DNA of 64,000 bases from Pseudomonas shahriarae (GTDB taxonomy: Bacteria; Pseudomonadota; Gammaproteobacteria; Pseudomonadales; Pseudomonadaceae): NCBI RefSeq assembly GCF_014268455.2, contig NZ_CP077085.1, positions 4,195,001-4,259,000 of the forward strand. Reading direction: 5' to 3'. Positions 8,093 through 18,642 of this stretch are shown piece by piece. The notes beneath the pieces were generated by a model, which had not been told where the DNA came from, did not search any database, and worked only from the letters and a program-made list of their open reading frames with translations. A program made the position numbers and the translations under genes. How positions within the stretch are numbered: position 1 is the first letter of the stretch; each line of letters starts with the position of its first letter.

Positions 8093-9098
8093 AAATCGAG
8101 GCGGGAACTGTCGAGCCCTGACGAGGCTGCGATGGCGGCGGTATTGCTGGGGTTGATGTTGGCTGAACTACCGCTATCGCAGGCAAGCCAGCTCCCACCT
8201 TGGATCTTCAGCACATTGAGTACCGTATGCATCCTGCGGTAGCAGTGAAATGCAATCCTCCCCCCCTGAAGATCGAGGTGGGAGCTGTCGAGCCCCAGCG
8301 AGGCTGCGATGGCGGCGGCATTGCTGGGGTTGATGTCGGCTGACCCGCCGCTATCGCTGGCAAGCCAGCTCCCACCTTGGATCTTCAGCACATTGAGCAT
8401 CGTATGCATCCTGCGGTGACAGCTGAAATGCAATCCTCCACCCGCTGAAGATCGAGGTGGGAGCTGTCGAGCCCCAGCGAGGCTGCGATGGCGGCAGCAT
8501 TGCTGGGATTGATGTTGGCTGACCCACCGCTATCGCAGGCAAGCCAGCTCCCACATTGGGTCCTCAGTACATTGAGTACCGTATGCATCCTGCGGTGGTA
8601 GTGAAATGCAATCTTCCAACCCCTGAAGATCGAGGTGGGAGCTATCGAGCCCCGGCGAGGCTGCGATGGCGGCGGCATTGCTGGGATTGATATTGGCTGA
8701 CCCACCGCTATCGCAGGCAAGCCAGCTCCCACCTTGGATCTTCAGTACATTGAGTACCGTATGCATCCTGCGGTGGCAGCTGAAATGCAATCTTCCAAAC
8801 CCTGAAGATCGAGGTGGGAGCTGTCGAGCCCCGGCGAGGCTGCGATGGCGGCGGCATTGCTGGGATTGATATTGGCTGACCCACCGCTATCGCAGGCAAG
8901 CCAGCTCCCACCTTGGATCTTCAGCACATTGAGCACCGTATGCATCCTGCGGTGGTAGTGAAATGCAATCTTCCAACCCCTGAAGATCGAGGTGGGAGCT
9001 GTCGAGCCCCGGCGAGGCTGCGATGGCGGCGGTATTGCTGGGATTGATGTCGGCTGACCCGCCGCTATCGCTGGCAAGCCCCCCACATTGGATCTTCA
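8068..9098 (+). repeat. Tandem array of six ~178-bp REPIN units
   Basis: The marker TGAAATGCAATC recurs at 8068, 8246, 8424, 8602, 8781 and 8959, giving spacings of 178, 178, 178, 179 and 178 bases. Each unit has a forward REP-like arm starting GTGGGAGCTGTCGAGCCC and an inverted arm whose reverse complement is GTGGGAGCTGGCTTGCC plus AGCGATAGCGG or a close variant. This is the REPIN layout of fluorescent pseudomonads, here amplified head-to-tail. The last unit has a small deletion in its inverted arm and the array stops at about 9098. No convincing gene lies in it; the ORFs on both strands are repeat translations. Confidence 0.92.
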
Positions 9099-9207
9099 TT
9101 GCCTTGGCAGGTCGGTGCTGACTACGCCGATGACACTTTTGAAGTAAGCCGCCCCGGGCACTTTCCTGATAATCGAACGATTACTGACGAAATGCCGAGG
9201 CCCCGCC

Positions 9208-10506
9208 ATGACGCGTGCATCCACCGAACAGGTCCCGCCGCAAACCCTGAGAAAAGTCATCGTCGCCGCCGGTATCGGCAACTTTGTCGAGTGGTTCGAC
9301 TTCGCCGTGTATGGCTTTCTCGCCACCACCATCGCCCAGCAGTTTTTCCCCAGTGGCGATGCCAGTGCGGCGTTGCTCAAGACCTTCGCGGTGTTTGCCG
9401 TGGCCTTTGCCTTTCGGCCTCTGGGCGGGATTTTCTTTGGCATGCTGGGCGATCGCATTGGCCGCAAGCGCACCCTGGCGATGACGATTTTGCTGATGGC
9501 CGGGGCCACGACCCTGATCGGCCTGCTGCCCACGTATGCCGCGATTGGCGTCACGGCGCCGATCCTGTTGTCGCTGATCCGTTGTGCCCAGGGCTTTTCC
9601 GCCGGCGGTGAATACGCCGGCGCCTGCGCCTACCTGATGGAGCACGCGCCCAGCGATAAACGGGCGTGGTATGGCAGCTTTATCCCGGTATCGACCTTTG
9701 CCGCCTTTGCCTCGGCGGCGGTGGTGGCCTATGCGCTGGAGGCTTCGCTGTCGGCCGAAGCCATGGGCAGCTGGGGCTGGCGCCTGCCATTCCTGATCGC
9801 TGCACCGCTGGGCCTGGTGGGCCTGTACCTGCGCTGGCGGCTGGATGAAACCCCGGCGTTCCAGGCGGTCGAGCAGGAGCACGCGGTGGCCCACTCGCCG
9901 CTCAAGGAAACCCTGCGCAACCATGGCGCGGCAATCTGCTGCCTGGGCGCTTTTGTGTCGCTGACGGCGCTGTCGTTTTATATGTTCACCACCTACTTTG
10001 CCACGTACCTGCAGGTGGCCGGTGGTTTGAGCCGGGCGACGGCGTTGCTGGTGTCGCTGATTGCGCTGATCTTCGCTGCGGCGATATGCCCGCTGGCCGG
10101 CTGGTATTCCGACCGGGTCGGGCGGCGCGTCACAGTAATGACCGCCTGCGGGCTGTTGATGGGGGTGGTATACCCCTCGTTCCTGATGGCCAGTTCAGGC
10201 TCGTTCGCCGCGTCCATCATCGGCGTGATGCTGCTGGCGGTGGGCGCAGTATTGTGCGGCGTGGTCACGGCCGCCCTGCTCTCGGAGACCTTCCCGACCC
10301 GCACGCGCTACACCGCCTCGGCGATCACCTACAACATGGCCTACACGATCTTCGGCGGCACCGCGCCGCTCGTGGCGACCTGGTTAATCAGCACCACCGG
10401 TAGCAACCTGTCACCGGCGTTTTACCTGATTGCCGTGGCCTTGCTCGCGCTGGCCGGCGGCCTGGCCTTGCCGGAGACCTCGCGCATTTCCCTGCACGAC
10501 GCGTAA
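9208..10506 (+). CDS. MFS transporter, metabolite:H+ symporter (MHS) type
   Basis: This 432-residue inner-membrane protein has about twelve hydrophobic helices. The N-terminal VAAGIGNFVEWFDFAVYGF is the MHS-family signature, with FRPLGGIFFGMLGDRIGRKR the classical loop 2-3 motif and DRVGRR its repeat after helix 8. IRCAQGFSAGGEY precedes the fifth helix. Members import dicarboxylates, betaine, proline, shikimate or similar compounds with protons (KgtP/ProP/ShiA relatives); the substrate here is not determinable. It is preceded by the REPIN array and has no clear operon partner. Confidence 0.9.
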   Translation: MTRASTEQVPPQTLRKVIVAAGIGNFVEWFDFAVYGFLATTIAQQFFPSGDASAALLKTFAVFAVAFAFRPLGGIFFGMLGDRIGRKRTLAMTILLMAGATTLIGLLPTYAAIGVTAPILLSLIRCAQGFSAGGEYAGACAYLMEHAPSDKRAWYGSFIPVSTFAAFASAAVVAYALEASLSAEAMGSWGWRLPFLIAAPLGLVGLYLRWRLDETPAFQAVEQEHAVAHSPLKETLRNHGAAICCLGAFVSLTALSFYMFTTYFATYLQVAGGLSRATALLVSLIALIFAAAICPLAGWYSDRVGRRVTVMTACGLLMGVVYPSFLMASSGSFAASIIGVMLLAVGAVLCGVVTAALLSETFPTRTRYTASAITYNMAYTIFGGTAPLVATWLISTTGSNLSPAFYLIAVALLALAGGLALPETSRISLHDA

Positions 10507-10580
10507 GGCGCGAACCTTTCTTGCGCAAACACCGTCCGAGCTAGGGCATCGATGCTTTTCGCCCGCTCGGAGGTTTGTGT

Positions 10581-11474
10581 TTGAAAGCTGCCATCGTCAA
10601 AAAGTACCGCCTGATTATCAAGACCATGGGCTATGTCGGCTGGGCACTGTTCTGGCTGCTGCTGTGGGATATTGCGGTCACCGTGGACTTCATGCTGTTC
10701 CTCAACGCCAAGATCAACCTGCCGCTGATGCCCCTGACGCTGCTCGGCTCGGCGCTGGTGGTGCTGATCAGCTTTCGTAACACCAGCGCCTATAACCGCT
10801 GGTGGGAGGCGCGCACGCTGTGGGGCGCGATGGTCAATAACTCACGCAGCTTTGCGCGGCAGGTGCTGACGCTGCTGGATGACCCCGACAACGAGGTCAA
10901 TCCGATCAAGTCGACCTTGCTGCGCCGCCACGTGGCCTATGTGAATTGCCTGGCGTCGCACCTGCGAGGCGAGCCGTGCCCGGAGGAAGTGCGAGCATTT
11001 ATTCCTGGGGATGAGTTCGCGCGCAACGGCGCTACCAACAACTTTGCCAACGATATCCTCACCGGCTCCGCGGCCCTGCTGGCCCACGAATACAAGGCCG
11101 GGCGCCTGGACAGCATTCGCCTGGCGCGGCTGGAATCAACCATGGTCGATCTGTCCAACAGCCAGGGCGGCATGGAGCGCATCGCCAACACACCACTGCC
11201 CTACCCCTATGTGTATTTCCCCCGGCTGTTTATTTCGCTGTTCTGCCTGATCGTACCAGTGGGGCTGGTGGAGTCCCTGGGCTGGTTCACCCCACTGGCA
11301 TCCACGGTGGTGGGTTTTATGCTGCTGGCCATCGAACGCATCGGCACCGACCTGCAAAGCCCGTTTCGCTCCAGCGAGCACCAGATCCAGACAGAGGCCA
11401 TCTGCGAAACCATCGAGAAAAACCTGCAGTCGATGCAGCGGGATTCGTTGGGGGATGTTCGCAGGGGCCATTAA
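10581..11474 (+). CDS. Bestrophin-like (UPF0187/YneE) membrane channel protein
   Basis: This 297-residue protein of the bacterial bestrophin family forms pentameric ion channels in the inner membrane. Visible features are an N-terminal membrane pair (residues about 15-60), the motif SAYNRWWEARTLWG after helix 2, and a later hydrophobic pair around FISLFCLIVPVGLVESLGWFTPL. The likely start is TTG 10581, seven bases after CGGAGG; the TTG at 10575 overlaps that ribosome-binding site. Bacterial homologues conduct cations, unlike the eukaryotic chloride channels. It stands alone between the MFS gene and a broken transglutaminase gene. Confidence 0.87.
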   Translation: MKAAIVKKYRLIIKTMGYVGWALFWLLLWDIAVTVDFMLFLNAKINLPLMPLTLLGSALVVLISFRNTSAYNRWWEARTLWGAMVNNSRSFARQVLTLLDDPDNEVNPIKSTLLRRHVAYVNCLASHLRGEPCPEEVRAFIPGDEFARNGATNNFANDILTGSAALLAHEYKAGRLDSIRLARLESTMVDLSNSQGGMERIANTPLPYPYVYFPRLFISLFCLIVPVGLVESLGWFTPLASTVVGFMLLAIERIGTDLQSPFRSSEHQIQTEAICETIEKNLQSMQRDSLGDVRRGH

Positions 11475-11586
11475 AAAGCCTGCATTTTTCGAGCGCATAG
11501 ATAATAATGAGTCGCATTAAACATTTCGTTTATCACAGTGCGCTCTTCCCTGCAGAGTGAGCGTCGCATTAATCAGAAGGATCTCT

Positions 11587-13445
11587 ATGCAAAGCTTTTA
11601 CCTGCACTCGATGCGCCTGCTGGGCGCACTTTTTTTGCTTGCCTGTACGCTAAGTGCCCAAGCCGCCACCGATGAAACCGACCATTCGGCCACCTTCGAA
11701 AAAAACCACCAGTCGTACGTGATCAATGCCGATGGCAGCTTTGTCCAGATGGTTGAGTTGGTCACGCGGATCAATGAAGAGCGAGCGATCAAAGACAACG
11801 CACAGCGTTCGCTGAGCTACAACCGCTCCCTGGAAAACCTCGAGGTGCTTGAAGCCTTCACCCAAAAGCCCGACGGCCGCAGGTGAAGGTGGGCGCCGAG
11901 CAGATCAAGGAACAACAGGAGACCGCCTCGTCCGAGGCGCCGATGTTCCAGGACTCGCGGGTCAAAGTGGTGATATTTCCAGAGGTAGCGGTCGGTGACC
12001 GGCTGGTCCTGCGCTACCAGCGCCAGCGCACCACTGCCCTGTTCCCGCAGCAGTTCGAAGACTTCTACGTGCCGGACTTCTACGATGCCGAGCAGTTGAG
12101 CCTGAGCTACGACTTGCCAGCCGACAAGCCGCTGTTCGTCGATGCCCGGGGCTTCAAGGCCAGCACCCCGGCCGCGGCTGCCGGGCGCAAGGTGTACCGT
12201 TGGGACTACGTACCACAGGAAAAGGCGCGCATGGAAACCGGCGCCGTGTCCTACGTCGATTACGGCCAATTCCTCGCGGTCTCGACGTTCGCCAGCTACA
12301 AGGACTTTGCCCAGGCCTATGAGGCCAGGGCCCAGGTCGAAGTGACGCCGGCCATTGCCGCCTTGGCCAAGCAACTTACGGCCAACCTGAGCACCCCGCG
12401 CAGCAAAGCCCTGGCCCTGAGCGACTGGGTTCGTAAGAACATTCGTTATGTAGCGGTGTATGTCGGCGCGGGCGGCGTAGTACCGCACCCAGCCCAGGCC
12501 GTGCTGGACAACCGCTATGGCGACTGCAAGGACCATGTGGCCCTGCTGGAAGCCATGCTGCGCGCGGTAGCGATCGAGAGCTCGCCGGTGCTGGTCAACC
12601 TGGGTAACAGCTACACCCTGGCCAAAGTGCCCACCCTGGGTGTGCTCAACCATGCGATCACTTATGTGCCGGCCCTGGATCTGTACCTGGACTCCACCGC
12701 CACAGCCATTGCCGCGGGCTACCTGCCGATCCCGGTGCTGGGCAAGCCAGTACTGTTGACGCAGTCCGGCGAAATGGCCAAGACCCCGGCCGCGCAAACC
12801 GGCAAGGTCACCAACGACCTACTGTTCAAGGTCGACAGCAACGGCGCGGCGGACTTTGTGCATGCCACCACCGTGGAAGGCTGGGGCTCAGAGTTCAATC
12901 GCTACCTGCTCAATGCAATGAAACCGGCTGACCGCGACTCGATGATCCGCAACGTCCTCGGCTGGTACGGGCAAACGGGCCAGGGCACGTTCAAAAGCGA
13001 CTCCTTGCAGGATGAAGTCAACCCGTTCAAGAACACCCTTGAAGGGCGCACCGACAACCTGGTCAACCTGCCAGGCCCGACCGGCGTGCCGGCGCTCAGC
13101 AGCCTGGTCGGCGGCATTGCGCAGAACGTGTTTGCCTTCGCCTCGGAAAAAGACCGCACCCAAGAGTTCGGTTGCCTCTCGGGAGAAACCCAGGAGCAGG
13201 CCCGTTTCGAGTTCCCCAAGGAAGTCATCGTCCTCGCCGTGCCCAAGCCACAGTCCCTGCAACAGGCCGGCTTTGACTACCAGGCCACCTACGCCAAGGA
13301 AGGCAACACGGTGCTGATCACCCGCCACTTCAAGTTCGCCCATGCCAATACCGTGTGCAGCCCCGAGGACTTCAAGGCGATGAAGCCGGTGATCGAAAGC
13401 ATGGTCAACGACCTGAAGAGCCAGATCATCGTGCAGACGCTGTAA
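11587..13445 (+). pseudogene. DUF3857/transglutaminase-like exported protein, frameshifted
   Basis: Two abutting reading frames make one protein. The first (11587-11886) has an SD (AGAAGGA), a signal peptide ending SAQA and the start of a DUF3857 domain, and stops at ...QKPDGRR. The second (from 11883) resumes with VKVGAEQIKEQQ. Restoring one C at about 11880 (CGC CAG instead of CGCAG) fuses them into about 619 residues. The later part has the transglutaminase core: W-V-R-K-N-I-R-Y-V at about 12425-12450, then NRYGDCKDHVALL with the catalytic Cys, and a later N-H-A-I-T-Y-V with the His. Either a real single-base loss or a sequencing error. Function: periplasmic, unknown. Confidence 0.85.
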
Positions 13446-13454
13446 CTCCCAAGG

Positions 13455-14561
13455 TCATGCCGGCTGGTGACTGGTCACGCAGTGAATACCACCACCGCCG
13501 GCTGCAATCGCGTCGATATCCAGTTGCACCACCTTGCGCCCCGGATAGAGCCTGGACAGCAAGTCAAAGGCCTTGCGGTCGGCGACTTTGTCGCCAAACT
13601 GCGGCGCAATCACCGCGCCGTTGATCACGAAGTAGTTGATGTAGCCGGCGGCATAGTCCGGGTTATCCCGACTGAACCGGTTGCGACGCGGGTTCAGCGG
13701 TGGCGACACGGTGTGTATTTGCAGCGGCCGGCCATCGGCATCGCTAGCCTGCTTGAGCATGTCCAAGTGGGCCAAGGTCACCTGGTGGTCGTAGGATTCA
13801 GGGTCGGTGTCCAGGTTGGCGATGACCACGCCCGGCGAGACAAAGCGTGCGTAAAAGTCGACATGGGCGTCGGTAATGTCCTTGCCCTTGATACCCGGCA
13901 ACCAGATGATCTTGCGCAAGCCCAGTCGGCTCTTCAGCTCAGCCTCGACGTCGGCCTTGCTCCAGCCGGGGTTGCGGTTGGCATTGATCCAGCTACTTTC
14001 GGTCATGATCCCGGTGCCATGGCCATCCACTTCGATGGCACCGCCCTCGCCCACCAGTTCGCTGCGGATGTAAGTTGCGCCTGCCAGCTCGGCAACGTGA
14101 GCCGCCAGTTCGGCATCGTCGGCGTGCTGCTGCTTGTTACCCCAGCCGTTGAAGTTGAAGTCCACTGCGCCCAACTGGCCATTGTCATCCACGACAAAGT
14201 TGGCGCTGGTGTCACGCATCCAGATGTCATCCAGCTCGGCGTGTACGAAGGTGATGTTACGGGTGCCGCATTTTTCTTCGGCCAGCTCACGCTCATCTTC
14301 GCGGCAGAACACCGTGACCGGTTCGTACTCGGCAATCGTACGGGCGATACGGCCCAGGGCGTCCTGCACAGCGGGGGTGAAGTCCTGGTGAATCGCCTCC
14401 TGGGCGCCAAAGGCGATAAAGGCGCGCTGGTGCTTCTCGCCCTCATCGGGCATGAACCAGCGGCCTTGGACCGCCGCGTAGACGGGCAGTCCCATGGACG
14501 CTGCGGCACCCAGGCCGGCCACCACCGCGGCCTGTTGGATGAATTGGCGACGTGTGCTCAT
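13455..14561 (-). CDS. Tat-exported agmatine deiminase-like protein
   Basis: This 368-residue member of the agmatine deiminase/peptidylarginine deiminase family starts at ATG 14561, after AGAGGTACAC. Its N-terminus MSTRRQFIQQ followed by a hydrophobic stretch is a twin-arginine signal, so it should be folded and then sent to the periplasm. Family motifs are D-D-I-W-M-R-D, GEGGAIEVDG, DAHVDFYARF and the C-terminal GGGGIHC with the catalytic Cys. It is paralogous to the cytosolic AguA encoded 2 kb away in the same operon. A periplasmic deimination of agmatine or a related guanidino compound is likely but the substrate is inferred. It is the last gene of the agu operon. Confidence 0.85.
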   Translation of the reverse strand: MSTRRQFIQQAAVVAGLGAAASMGLPVYAAVQGRWFMPDEGEKHQRAFIAFGAQEAIHQDFTPAVQDALGRIARTIAEYEPVTVFCREDERELAEEKCGTRNITFVHAELDDIWMRDTSANFVVDDNGQLGAVDFNFNGWGNKQQHADDAELAAHVAELAGATYIRSELVGEGGAIEVDGHGTGIMTESSWINANRNPGWSKADVEAELKSRLGLRKIIWLPGIKGKDITDAHVDFYARFVSPGVVIANLDTDPESYDHQVTLAHLDMLKQASDADGRPLQIHTVSPPLNPRRNRFSRDNPDYAAGYINYFVINGAVIAPQFGDKVADRKAFDLLSRLYPGRKVVQLDIDAIAAGGGGIHCVTSHQPA

Positions 14562-14581
14562 GTGTACCTCTGGGTTGACCG

Positions 14582-15667
14582 TCATTGACCGATGGCCGTC
14601 TTGAACTTAGTCCAAACCCGCATGCGTGCGCGCATATCGGCCTGGGGAATATCCTGCCCGGCCACCAGTCGTTTGAAGGTGGCGTCGTCCGGGTAAATGT
14701 CCGGGTTGTTGCCCATGGCCGGATCGACGCTGGCGCGGGCCTTGGCATTGGCCGTGGGGTAGCCGGTGAAATTGCTGATGGCCGCCATGTTCTCTGGGCG
14801 CATGACAAAGTTGATAAACGCGTAGGCGTATTCCGGATGCCGTGCATCCACGGGGATGGCCATGGTGTCCATCCACACCGTCGTGCCCTCGCGGGGGATG
14901 TGGTATTGGAAGCGCGCCTTTTTACCCGCCGCATCCGCCGCCCGCTGCGCCTGGGTCATGTCGCCGCTGTAGCCCAGGGACAGGCACAGGTTGCCATTGA
15001 CCAGGTCAGTCACCGGTTGCGACTGAAACTTGCGGATATACGGCCGCAGTTTGAGCAACAGGGCGCTGGCCGCAGCCAGGTCCTCGGGCTTGGCACTGCG
15101 CGGTTCGCGCCCCAGGTAGATCAGCGCCACGGCCAGTACTTCGTCGGGCGAGTCGATCAGCGAGATGCCGCAATCGGCAAATTGGCGAGCCAGTTCCGGC
15201 TTGAATAACAGGTCCAGGCTATTGACCGGCGCATTCGGCATGCGCTGTAGGATTTGCTCTGCGTTATAGGTCAGGCCAATCGTGCCCCAGGTATAGGGCA
15301 CTGTGGCCTGATTGGACGCGCGGTAATGGCTGCGCAGTTGTTGCAGGCCCGGCTCGATATCCTCCAGCGCCTCAAGTTTTGCCGGATCCAGTGGCTGCAG
15401 GCTGCCGGCGCGCATCAAGCGCTCGCCCACCGTATCGCCCGGGAAGATCAGGTCATAACCACTGCCACCGGCCATCAGCTTGGCCTCCAGCGTTTCGCTG
15501 CCATCCATCACGTCATAGATCACCTGGATTCCGGTCTCGGCAGTAAAGCGCGCCAGGGTGTCCTCGGCAAAATAGTCGGCCCAGTTGTACAGGCGCAGGA
15601 TCTTTTCATCGGCCTGTACCGTCGGGATGACGATGCTCAGGGCCAGGGTGCAGTGGATCAGCTTCAT
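14582..15667 (-). CDS. Polyamine ABC transporter substrate-binding protein, PotF/PotD-like
   Basis: This 361-residue periplasmic binding protein has a signal peptide (residues 1-19, ending VQA) and the PotD/PotF hallmark LRLYNWADYF just after it. Later motifs are YDLIFPGD, TVPYTWGTIGLTYN and WMDTMAIP, which in PotF-type proteins line the ligand cleft. It is likely to bind putrescine, agmatine or a related amine. No permease or ATPase genes lie next to it, so it must use components coded elsewhere or act as an orphan receptor. It sits between the Tat-exported deiminase and aguB on the same strand with one-base to twenty-base gaps. Confidence 0.87.
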   Translation of the reverse strand: MKLIHCTLALSIVIPTVQADEKILRLYNWADYFAEDTLARFTAETGIQVIYDVMDGSETLEAKLMAGGSGYDLIFPGDTVGERLMRAGSLQPLDPAKLEALEDIEPGLQQLRSHYRASNQATVPYTWGTIGLTYNAEQILQRMPNAPVNSLDLLFKPELARQFADCGISLIDSPDEVLAVALIYLGREPRSAKPEDLAAASALLLKLRPYIRKFQSQPVTDLVNGNLCLSLGYSGDMTQAQRAADAAGKKARFQYHIPREGTTVWMDTMAIPVDARHPEYAYAFINFVMRPENMAAISNFTGYPTANAKARASVDPAMGNNPDIYPDDATFKRLVAGQDIPQADMRARMRVWTKFKTAIGQ

Positions 15668-15668
15668 G

Positions 15669-16577
<909 letters not shown>

Positions 16578-16581
16578 GGCA

Positions 16582-17634
16582 TCACTCCTTTACCGGCCAG
16601 GCTGGCTGCTGCTGGGTGATGCAATGCACACCGCCGCCGCCATGGGCCAGGTGGTTGATGCGCACCGGCACCACCACACGATCCGGGAATACCTGGGCCA
16701 GCACATCGGCAGCCACCTGGTCCGCCGCGATGCCATAGGCGGGCATGATGATCGCGCCGTTGGCAATATAGAAGTTGGTGTAGGAGGCGCAAAACACCTC
16801 GGCGTCGGTATCCACCGCCTCGCTGGCCTCAAAGAGTTCGATCAACTCGAACCGGCGGCCCTTGGCATCGGTGGCCAATTCCAGGGCGCGGCGGTTTTCC
16901 CGTGCGACCTCGGCGTACACCGAACCCTGGTCGTGCGTGGCATCTACCAGCAGCACGCCGGGGCGGGCAAAGGCGCACACGCCATCGACATGGCCATCGG
17001 TCACATCCCCGGTGACATGCTGCGGGTCGCCTGGCAACCAGATGGTTTTTGTCACCCCAAGCCAGCGCGCAAAGATCGCCTCCATTTCGGCCTTGCTCAT
17101 GCCCGGGTTGCGATTGGGGTTGAGCAACACCGACTCGGTGGTGATCAACGTGCCCTCACCGTCCACATGAATCGCCCCGCCTTCATTGCTCAACGGCGTG
17201 CCAAAGCACGGCAGGCCCAAGTGGTTGAGGGTGCGCCGAGCGAAGCTTTCATCCAGGTCATAGGCTGACTTGCCGCCCCACGCGTTAAAACGCCAGCTCA
17301 CACCGGCCAGGCCCAATTGCGGGTGGCCAATAAAGCTGGGGCCGGAGTCGCGGCACCAACTGTCGTTGACCGCCAGCGTGATCAGTTCAATGTTGGGGCC
17401 GCACAGGGCTTTGGCCGTGTCGAGTGCAGAAGGGTCAACCACCAGCTTCACCGGCTCGAACCGCGCGATGGCATTGGCGACCCGGGCAAAATCCGCCTGC
17501 ACCTGGGCCAGCGTTACGCGCCATCCCGACTCCCAGAGCGCCTGGTTATGGGGCCAGACCATCCAGGTCGCAGCATGCCTGGCCCATTCCGCCGGCATCC
17601 TCCAGCCGCTGTGTGGCATCTCGTTCTGCAGCAT
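16582..17634 (-). CDS. aguA: Agmatine deiminase AguA
   Basis: This 350-residue cytosolic enzyme converts agmatine to N-carbamoylputrescine. I chose ATG 17634 because AAGGGGG lies just upstream and the family start (MPAEWARHAATWMVWP) follows after a dozen residues; in-frame codons up to 17727 lie in the regulatory region. Motifs are NDSWCRDSGP, SNEGGAIHVDGEGT, GHVDG and the C-terminal HGGGGVHCITQQQP with the nucleophilic Cys. It heads a four-gene operon transcribed away from the LysR-type gene at 17770. Confidence 0.96.
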   Translation of the reverse strand: MLQNEMPHSGWRMPAEWARHAATWMVWPHNQALWESGWRVTLAQVQADFARVANAIARFEPVKLVVDPSALDTAKALCGPNIELITLAVNDSWCRDSGPSFIGHPQLGLAGVSWRFNAWGGKSAYDLDESFARRTLNHLGLPCFGTPLSNEGGAIHVDGEGTLITTESVLLNPNRNPGMSKAEMEAIFARWLGVTKTIWLPGDPQHVTGDVTDGHVDGVCAFARPGVLLVDATHDQGSVYAEVARENRRALELATDAKGRRFELIELFEASEAVDTDAEVFCASYTNFYIANGAIIMPAYGIAADQVAADVLAQVFPDRVVVPVRINHLAHGGGGVHCITQQQPAWPVKE

Positions 17635-17705
17635 GACAACCCCCTTCTGAGTTAAGCCTTTGTGTTCACCAAAAACGGCGTACACGCTATGGGGATCCAT
17701 GCTAC

Positions 17706-17725
17706 GTTTGGCCAAACCGCCAAAC
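17706..17725. promoter_or_regulatory. Inverted repeat in the aguA-lysR intergenic region
   Basis: GTTTGGC and GCCAAAC flank a 6-base centre (CAAACC) between the two divergent genes. Position and symmetry suit a LysR-family operator acting on the aguA operon and on the regulator itself. It is not a standard T-N11-A match, and binding is inferred from location only. Confidence 0.5.
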
Positions 17726-17769
17726 AAACGATGGATTTTGCAGATAAATGATTAGAAAAACTTATCAGC

Positions 17770-18642
17770 ATGCTTAAACACTGGCCGCCCCTTGGGGCAC
17801 TGCGCGGCTTTGAAGCGGCGGCGCGGCTGGGCAGTTTTCACAAGGCTGCCAACGAACTGCACCTGACCCAATCGGCCATCAGCCAGCAGATCCGTAGCCT
17901 GGAAGCGTACCTGGAACAGCCGCTGTTCTTTCGCAACGGGCGCAGCGTCGCCCTGACCGATGCCGGCCATGATTTCCTCAGCACCACCCAGGCCCTGTTA
18001 CAGCAGTTGTCCGTGGGTGTGCGCCGGCTGGGGCAGTACCGCAAGGCCAATCAACTGGTGCTCAACACCACCCCAGCCTTTGCTCGCCACTGGCTGCTGC
18101 CGCGTCTGGCCGACTTCCGCCGGCACCACCCGGACGTGGATTTGTGGCTGTTCAGCACCGACGAAGTACCCGACATGGCCACCCAGACCATCGACCTCGC
18201 CGTGCGCGATGACATCAGCGCCCAGGCCGAGTGCAGCTTCAAAGTGCTGCATACCGACCGCCTGTATCCCGCCGCCCACCCCAGCGTACTGGCCCTGCCC
18301 CGCGAGCAACGCACCACCCTGCATGGCGAGCGGGAAATGGATTGGAGCCATTGGGCGGTGGAAGCCGGGATTGATGTCGGCCAGCAGGACCAGGGGCTGA
18401 ATTTTTCCGACCCCGGCCTGCTGCTGGACGCGGCCTGCGGTGGCCTGGGGATCGCACTGGTCAGCCAGCTACTGAGCCAGCACGCACGCGAAAATGGCCT
18501 GCTGCACCCCTTGGTCGACGCCACCATTCGCGGCCCCAACTGGGCCTTGCTGACCCACCGCGACAGCGAAAGCGACCCACTGGCGCGCAGCTTCAGCCAG
18601 TGGTTACTGGACAACCTGGCACAGGGTGCCGCACATGAGTGA
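17770..18642 (+). CDS. LysR-family transcriptional regulator, GcvA-like
   Basis: This 290-residue regulator has an N-terminal winged helix of the LysR type (PPLGALRGFEAAARLGSFHK then ANELHLTQSAISQQIRSLE), and a C-terminal periplasmic-binding-like effector domain from about residue 90. The GcvA-like signature 'W..DG' class is suggested by the hydrophobic N-terminus and by HWLLPRLADFRRHHPDV. It is divergently transcribed from the aguA operon across a 135-base gap, the usual place for the LysR regulator of that operon; agmatine or N-carbamoylputrescine would be a sensible effector. It overlaps mug by 8 bases. Confidence 0.88.
   Translation: MLKHWPPLGALRGFEAAARLGSFHKAANELHLTQSAISQQIRSLEAYLEQPLFFRNGRSVALTDAGHDFLSTTQALLQQLSVGVRRLGQYRKANQLVLNTTPAFARHWLLPRLADFRRHHPDVDLWLFSTDEVPDMATQTIDLAVRDDISAQAECSFKVLHTDRLYPAAHPSVLALPREQRTTLHGEREMDWSHWAVEAGIDVGQQDQGLNFSDPGLLLDAACGGLGIALVSQLLSQHARENGLLHPLVDATIRGPNWALLTHRDSESDPLARSFSQWLLDNLAQGAAHE

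Noticed and set aside
8068..9098. CRISPR-like regular spacing
   Set aside because: Units are 178 bp and similar along their whole length, with no unique spacers; they are REPINs.
11490..11525. Fur-box-like AT-rich stretch upstream of the transglutaminase-like gene
   Set aside because: The match is partial and no iron-related gene is near.
13467..14588. Long open frame on the plus strand opposite the Tat-exported deiminase
   Set aside because: It is the antisense shadow of a GC-rich gene whose motifs are clear on the minus strand.
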